Part shown: positions 61,009-64,000 of the stretch, one piece after another
Position numbering within the stretch: the stretch's first letter is position 1
How the letters are laid out: each line of letters opens with the position of its first letter
Origin: Gnetum montanum
Lineage: Eukaryota; Streptophyta; Gnetopsida; Gnetales; Gnetaceae
DNA length: 64,000 bases
NCBI GenBank assembly: GCA_015680685.1
Contig: MNCI01025574.1
Coordinates: forward strand, 190,679 to 254,678
Reading direction: 5' to 3'
Made by a program: the position numbers and the translations under genes
Notes under the pieces: model-generated
What the model saw: the letters and a program-made list of their open reading frames with translations, nothing else
Told to the model about the DNA's origin: nothing
Database searches by the model: none

Positions 61009-61023
61009 AACAATGCTTGGTTT
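61009..61023. repeat. Right target site duplication of GC-rich LINE
   Basis: aacaatgcttggttt, the second copy of 55544-55558. The host repeat resumes at 61024 with atgttcatag, as in copy 1 at 41964. Confidence 0.95.
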
Positions 61024-62650
61024 ATGTTCATAGATAGGGTTATAGCATGTCATAGTCACAAAAGCATACCTTTACAAATTATTATAATTTACTTGTTAGT
61101 GACTGCAATCTTCTTTTAATGTTATGAAACTAATGATTATGTACTTGAGACTTAAACTTTAATGGAGGTGGATTATTATGATATCATGAACAACATTCTT
61201 TAAATCCTTTTTAAATTATCTTTTTCATTTGGATTTTTCTAAGATACTAGCAAATTAGAGATTTTGAGCTCTTTGCCTTTTTTGTTCTTATTTCTTCACT
61301 AAATCATACAAAGCTTCAAAAACTATTTGCTACCTTGCAATCATATCACACATAGTTTCTTAATTTGATTTAGAGTTTATATTTTTATTCATTAATTTTT
61401 TTTGTATAATTAATTAGAGTATAATTTGTTGTTCTATCATCATAGCTTTTTGTTAATTTAACACCACCTTTTTTTCTTTTTCTTTTTTTGCAATTGTGAG
61501 GTTCATGGTATGAACAAAATTTTTAAAGTCACTATTATGATGCTCCATCACTATTGTCTGTTCTTTCATTATCATTGTTTTCTTCTCTAGTGTTTCTTTC
61601 TATTCTTGTATCCATTTAGAGATCATTTTTTGATTCTAAATAAATGTTTCTTATCCATCTTCAATAGCTTTTTGCCTTTCAATTAAGGCTTTTATTTGGA
61701 TGAAAATATCCTACAATTCGAACATAGTAAATGATGTTATATCTTCAATGAAGTCAAGAAGTGAAGACCACTCTTCTAGCCATCATTGAAGAAAGAAATA
61801 CCTCCTTAGAAAATTATACTTGAAATTTCTCTCTAAAACCTTTAAACATTTCCAAAGTATTAGATCCTTTGAATAGCTATAAAAATCCTTTGTGAAGCCA
61901 TCCTTTATCATGGGTTTTCATCATCAAATTTTTCATAAATTTATCTAAAGAGGATAGAAAATGATTATGAGTATAGGCTATAAATTAATGAATAGCTTTA
62001 ATTTCTAAGGGCATCATCTCTACTTCAAAAATTATAATATCATATTATATTTTTATCTTTACTTTAAATTTATGGAGCAAAAAAAGTTTATAAATTTCTT
62101 ATATCTATTTCCAATATTTGTTTGATATAGAATAACCTCATACAACACAGCCATAAAGAATAGTTGGTCGAGACTAATTTTTGGATATGCCAATCCAAAA
62201 TAGATTTCTTCTTACAGTTTCTTGTTAAACTAAAAAAAAATTTCATACTACCTACAACTCTTTTAGTAATGCACTAATCCCATTTGTAATTACAAGAGTA
62301 TTCTAGGTCAAAATATTTGTAGGAGGAGGTTATGTCTACATGTTCATGTCCTTATTAAAAATGTACATCTTATTATGTGTGCCACAAAGGTTTTTGGACA
62401 TTAGCTTTCATTTTTGAGTGTTGGCAATAGTCACCAAGAGTATTAAGCATTTGCTATAATCCTTTCATTGAATTTGAAATTAAGATAATATCATTAGAAT
62501 AGAGTAAGAGTCTTATAGGACTGTGTCTAATTGTAATTGCAAATTAAGTTGGTATTTTATACATCCAATCTTCAAGTTCATCACCAACAAACCTTTAGAA
62601 AAAATTATTTTAGGAACATTTATAAATGGAATGCATACCTCTTTGAAAAG
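61024..62650 (-). mobile_element. Non-LTR RT remnant, copy 2
   Basis: The counterpart of 41964-43605. The minus-strand RT pieces (the motif-C region near 62490-62515 and the downstream basic region near 61700-61900) are present but more decayed than in copy 1. It is interrupted at 62650 by a copia LTR, so the motif-A region seen at 43529-43777 is displaced beyond the window. Confidence 0.65.
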
Positions 62651-62882
62651 TGTTGGAAAGACCAAGTAAACTCTTGATTTTTTGGGATTAGTTGCAATTT
62701 TTATGGATTTTGTTTTTTCGTGATTGTAGCTTCTATTTTCACTATTTTTGATTTCTAGCAGATTAGTTTTCTTTTTTGGGTTTGTTTCTTGAAATACACA
62801 ATAAGGCTAGTCTATAAATCCTTGTATGTAATCTTTCATAAATTTTAATAAAGAGAACCATTTCATTTCATCTCTTTGTTCA
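62651..62882 (+). repeat. 5' LTR of short-LTR copia
   Basis: It begins TGTTGGAAAG and ends TTTGTTCA, the TG...CA form typical of copia LTRs. The host sequence ctttgaaaag precedes it, so the target duplication should be aaaag. ataaatc near 62812 and aataaag near 62848 may serve transcription and 3' end formation. Confidence 0.85.
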
Positions 62883-62894
62883 TGGTATTAGTGC
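62883..62894 (+). promoter_or_regulatory. Primer binding site of short-LTR copia
   Basis: tggtattagtgc directly follows the LTR. It matches the initiator-Met site TGGTATCAGAGC at 10 of 12 positions. Confidence 0.7.
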
Positions 62895-62902
62895 TTAGTC
62901 AA

Positions 62903-64000
62903 ATGGTTGAAAAAAATTCTTCTTCCAAATCCTCTTCACCTAGCACACTTGAAAGCACAAAGGCGACAACTATCCTAAATCCTTCATCTTCTTCTTCTCA
63001 ACCCTTTAAAAATCATTCTCTCCAAATAACTTAGTACAAAATCAATTTAGCCAACTTCCAAGAATGGTTTCAGTCCATTTTTCTTATCTTCAAAGGTAAA
63101 GGAAAGTCTAGATATGTCACTGGTACAATTTTGCCTCTTAAATCTACTTACCCTACCTATCATACTTGGGATGCCAAAAATTCCATAGTGATGGATTGGT
63201 TAATTAATTTTATGGAGCCTCAAATTGGAAGAACATATTTGTTCTACAAAATAGCCAAAAATATATGGATAACAATTCAAGAAATTTACTCAGATTTGGA
63301 AAACACATCATAGTGTTTTAAAATACGCTCAAAGCTTTGTGAGATGAAACAAGGAGATAAATTAGTCACTGAATATTTTAATTCTTTGACTAAATTATGG
63401 TAGGAGATGGATTTATTTTATGAAATGCAGTGGGAGAGTCTTGAAGATGGAGTCAAGTTTGCTCAGATGATTAAAAAGGACTAGATCTCCAATTTTTTAC
63501 AAGGGCTAAATAAAGAGTTGAACAAGGTATGGGGTAAAGTGTTGAGCACAAAGCCTTTTCCCACCATCCATGAGGCTTGTGCAAAAGTAAGAAGAGAGGA
63601 AACTAGGAAGAAGGTTATAATTTCCACCAGAATAGATGCTCCTTCAGTAGGATCAACCCTCATCACACACTAAAATAGGCAACATCAAATAAGTCAAAGA
63701 TTTGGGAAGGAGAAACTATGGTGTGGTTACTTCCACAAGATGAATCATACATGGGATACTTGCTTCAAAACCCACAAATACCCACTAGATTACAAGCCAC
63801 AAAATCACCAAGAGCCAAACAAAGCCCTTGTTATCAAGACCATTGCATATAATGATAAGTCCAGCAATCTCAATCTCACTACTAAACAAATTAAAGTATT
63901 ACAATCAATATTGAGTAATCCCAACCTACTCAAGGAGGCTGACACATCATCAAAGACTTCCATAGCCTCAATTTCACATAGAGGTAATCTAAGTACTTTA
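62903..64000 (+). pseudogene. Copia gag (UBN2-type), partial and broken
   Basis: From the ATG at 62903 the frame reads MVEKNSSSKSSSPSTLESTK, then FLIFKGKGKSRYVTGTILP, WDAKNSIVMDWLINFMEPQI and a KQGDKLVTEYFNSLTKLW block. This is the order of copia gag of the K-G-K-x-x-x-x-T-G type. A zinc-knuckle-like WCGYFHKMNHTWDTC lies at 63719-63763; the second Cys of relatives reads Phe/His here. In-frame stops are TAG near 63030, 63311, 63401, 63481 and TAA near 63671. The frame continues to the window edge. Confidence 0.75.

Larger units (their letters stand above)
48739..62650 (+). repeat. 8.2-kb direct repeat, copy 2, interrupted
   Basis: It starts abruptly at gagaatgcatcaatagta, matching the middle of the chromovirus RT in copy 1. 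It continues collinearly, with a 252-bp duplicated block at 53391-53895 and a GC-rich LINE at 55559-61008. It is cut at ctttgaaaag (62641-62650) by a copia LTR. By eye the copies differ at roughly one site in ten to twenty, with small indels. Confidence 0.75.
62651..64000 (+). mobile_element. Ty1/copia element with short LTR, runs off window
   Basis: It begins with a 232-bp LTR, a primer site and a gag. Pol would lie beyond 64000. Its left border is exact because the host repeat is known uninterrupted at about 43601. The gag has only a few stops, so it is one of the younger insertions here. Confidence 0.85.

Noticed and set aside
1-64000. CRISPR array, prokaryotic operon or phage
   Set aside because: No regularly spaced identical repeats, no Shine-Dalgarno-linked gene strings and no bacterial gene families were seen. 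The spliced gene and retroelements are plant nuclear.

Overview
This is nuclear DNA of a land plant, read as a repeat-rich, AT-rich intergenic landscape of the kind seen in large plant genomes. The plant evidence is a spliced UDP-glycosyltransferase with a complete PSPG box, Ty3/gypsy elements of Tat/Athila and chromovirus type, Ty1/copia elements with the initiator-Met tRNA primer site, L1-type LINEs whose ORF1 carries DUF4283, a hAT transposase remnant and tRNA-derived SINEs. A gymnosperm is plausible from the repeat load and the pectate lyase fragment, but the species cannot be named from this sequence. No prokaryotic gene, CRISPR array or organelle gene was seen. Only one gene looks intact: a two-exon, minus-strand UGT at 45903-48041. 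Nearly everything else is decayed mobile DNA. Layout: 339-1380 is a GC-richer stretch of unknown nature. 1640-4550 holds a long decayed minus-strand reading frame I cannot name. 4600-12900 holds a minus-strand Tat/Athila-like gypsy element, with gag, protease, RT, RNase H and integrase remnants between 6700 and 11668 and a primer site at 11799-11818. 15580-21977 is a hAT transposase remnant split by a Ty1/copia element with two ~1.05 kb LTRs. 22561-22960 is a pectate lyase pseudogene fragment. 24060-29460 has two tail-to-head minus-strand L1 remnants and SINE copies. 31640-32480 is a copia RT/RNase H remnant. 33740-37740 is a plus-strand chromovirus pol. An ~8.2 kb stretch (35393-43605: 3' half of the chromovirus, its noncoding tail and a minus-strand LINE RT) occurs again in the same orientation at 48739-62650, so the UGT gene sits between two direct repeats. 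The second copy was later cut by two insertions. One is a GC-rich L1 element (55559-61008) with a 15-bp target duplication, whose empty site is preserved in the first copy. The other is a copia element starting at 62651 and running off the window. Two assembly problems are visible besides the N gaps at 18094-18431 and 57779-57917: a single N at 53643 separates two identical 252-bp blocks, which looks like an unmerged contig overlap, and the 57779 gap interrupts an in-frame tandem repeat. Order of events inferred from nesting: gypsy and minus LINE first, then duplication of the composite, then the GC-rich L1 and the short-LTR copia.
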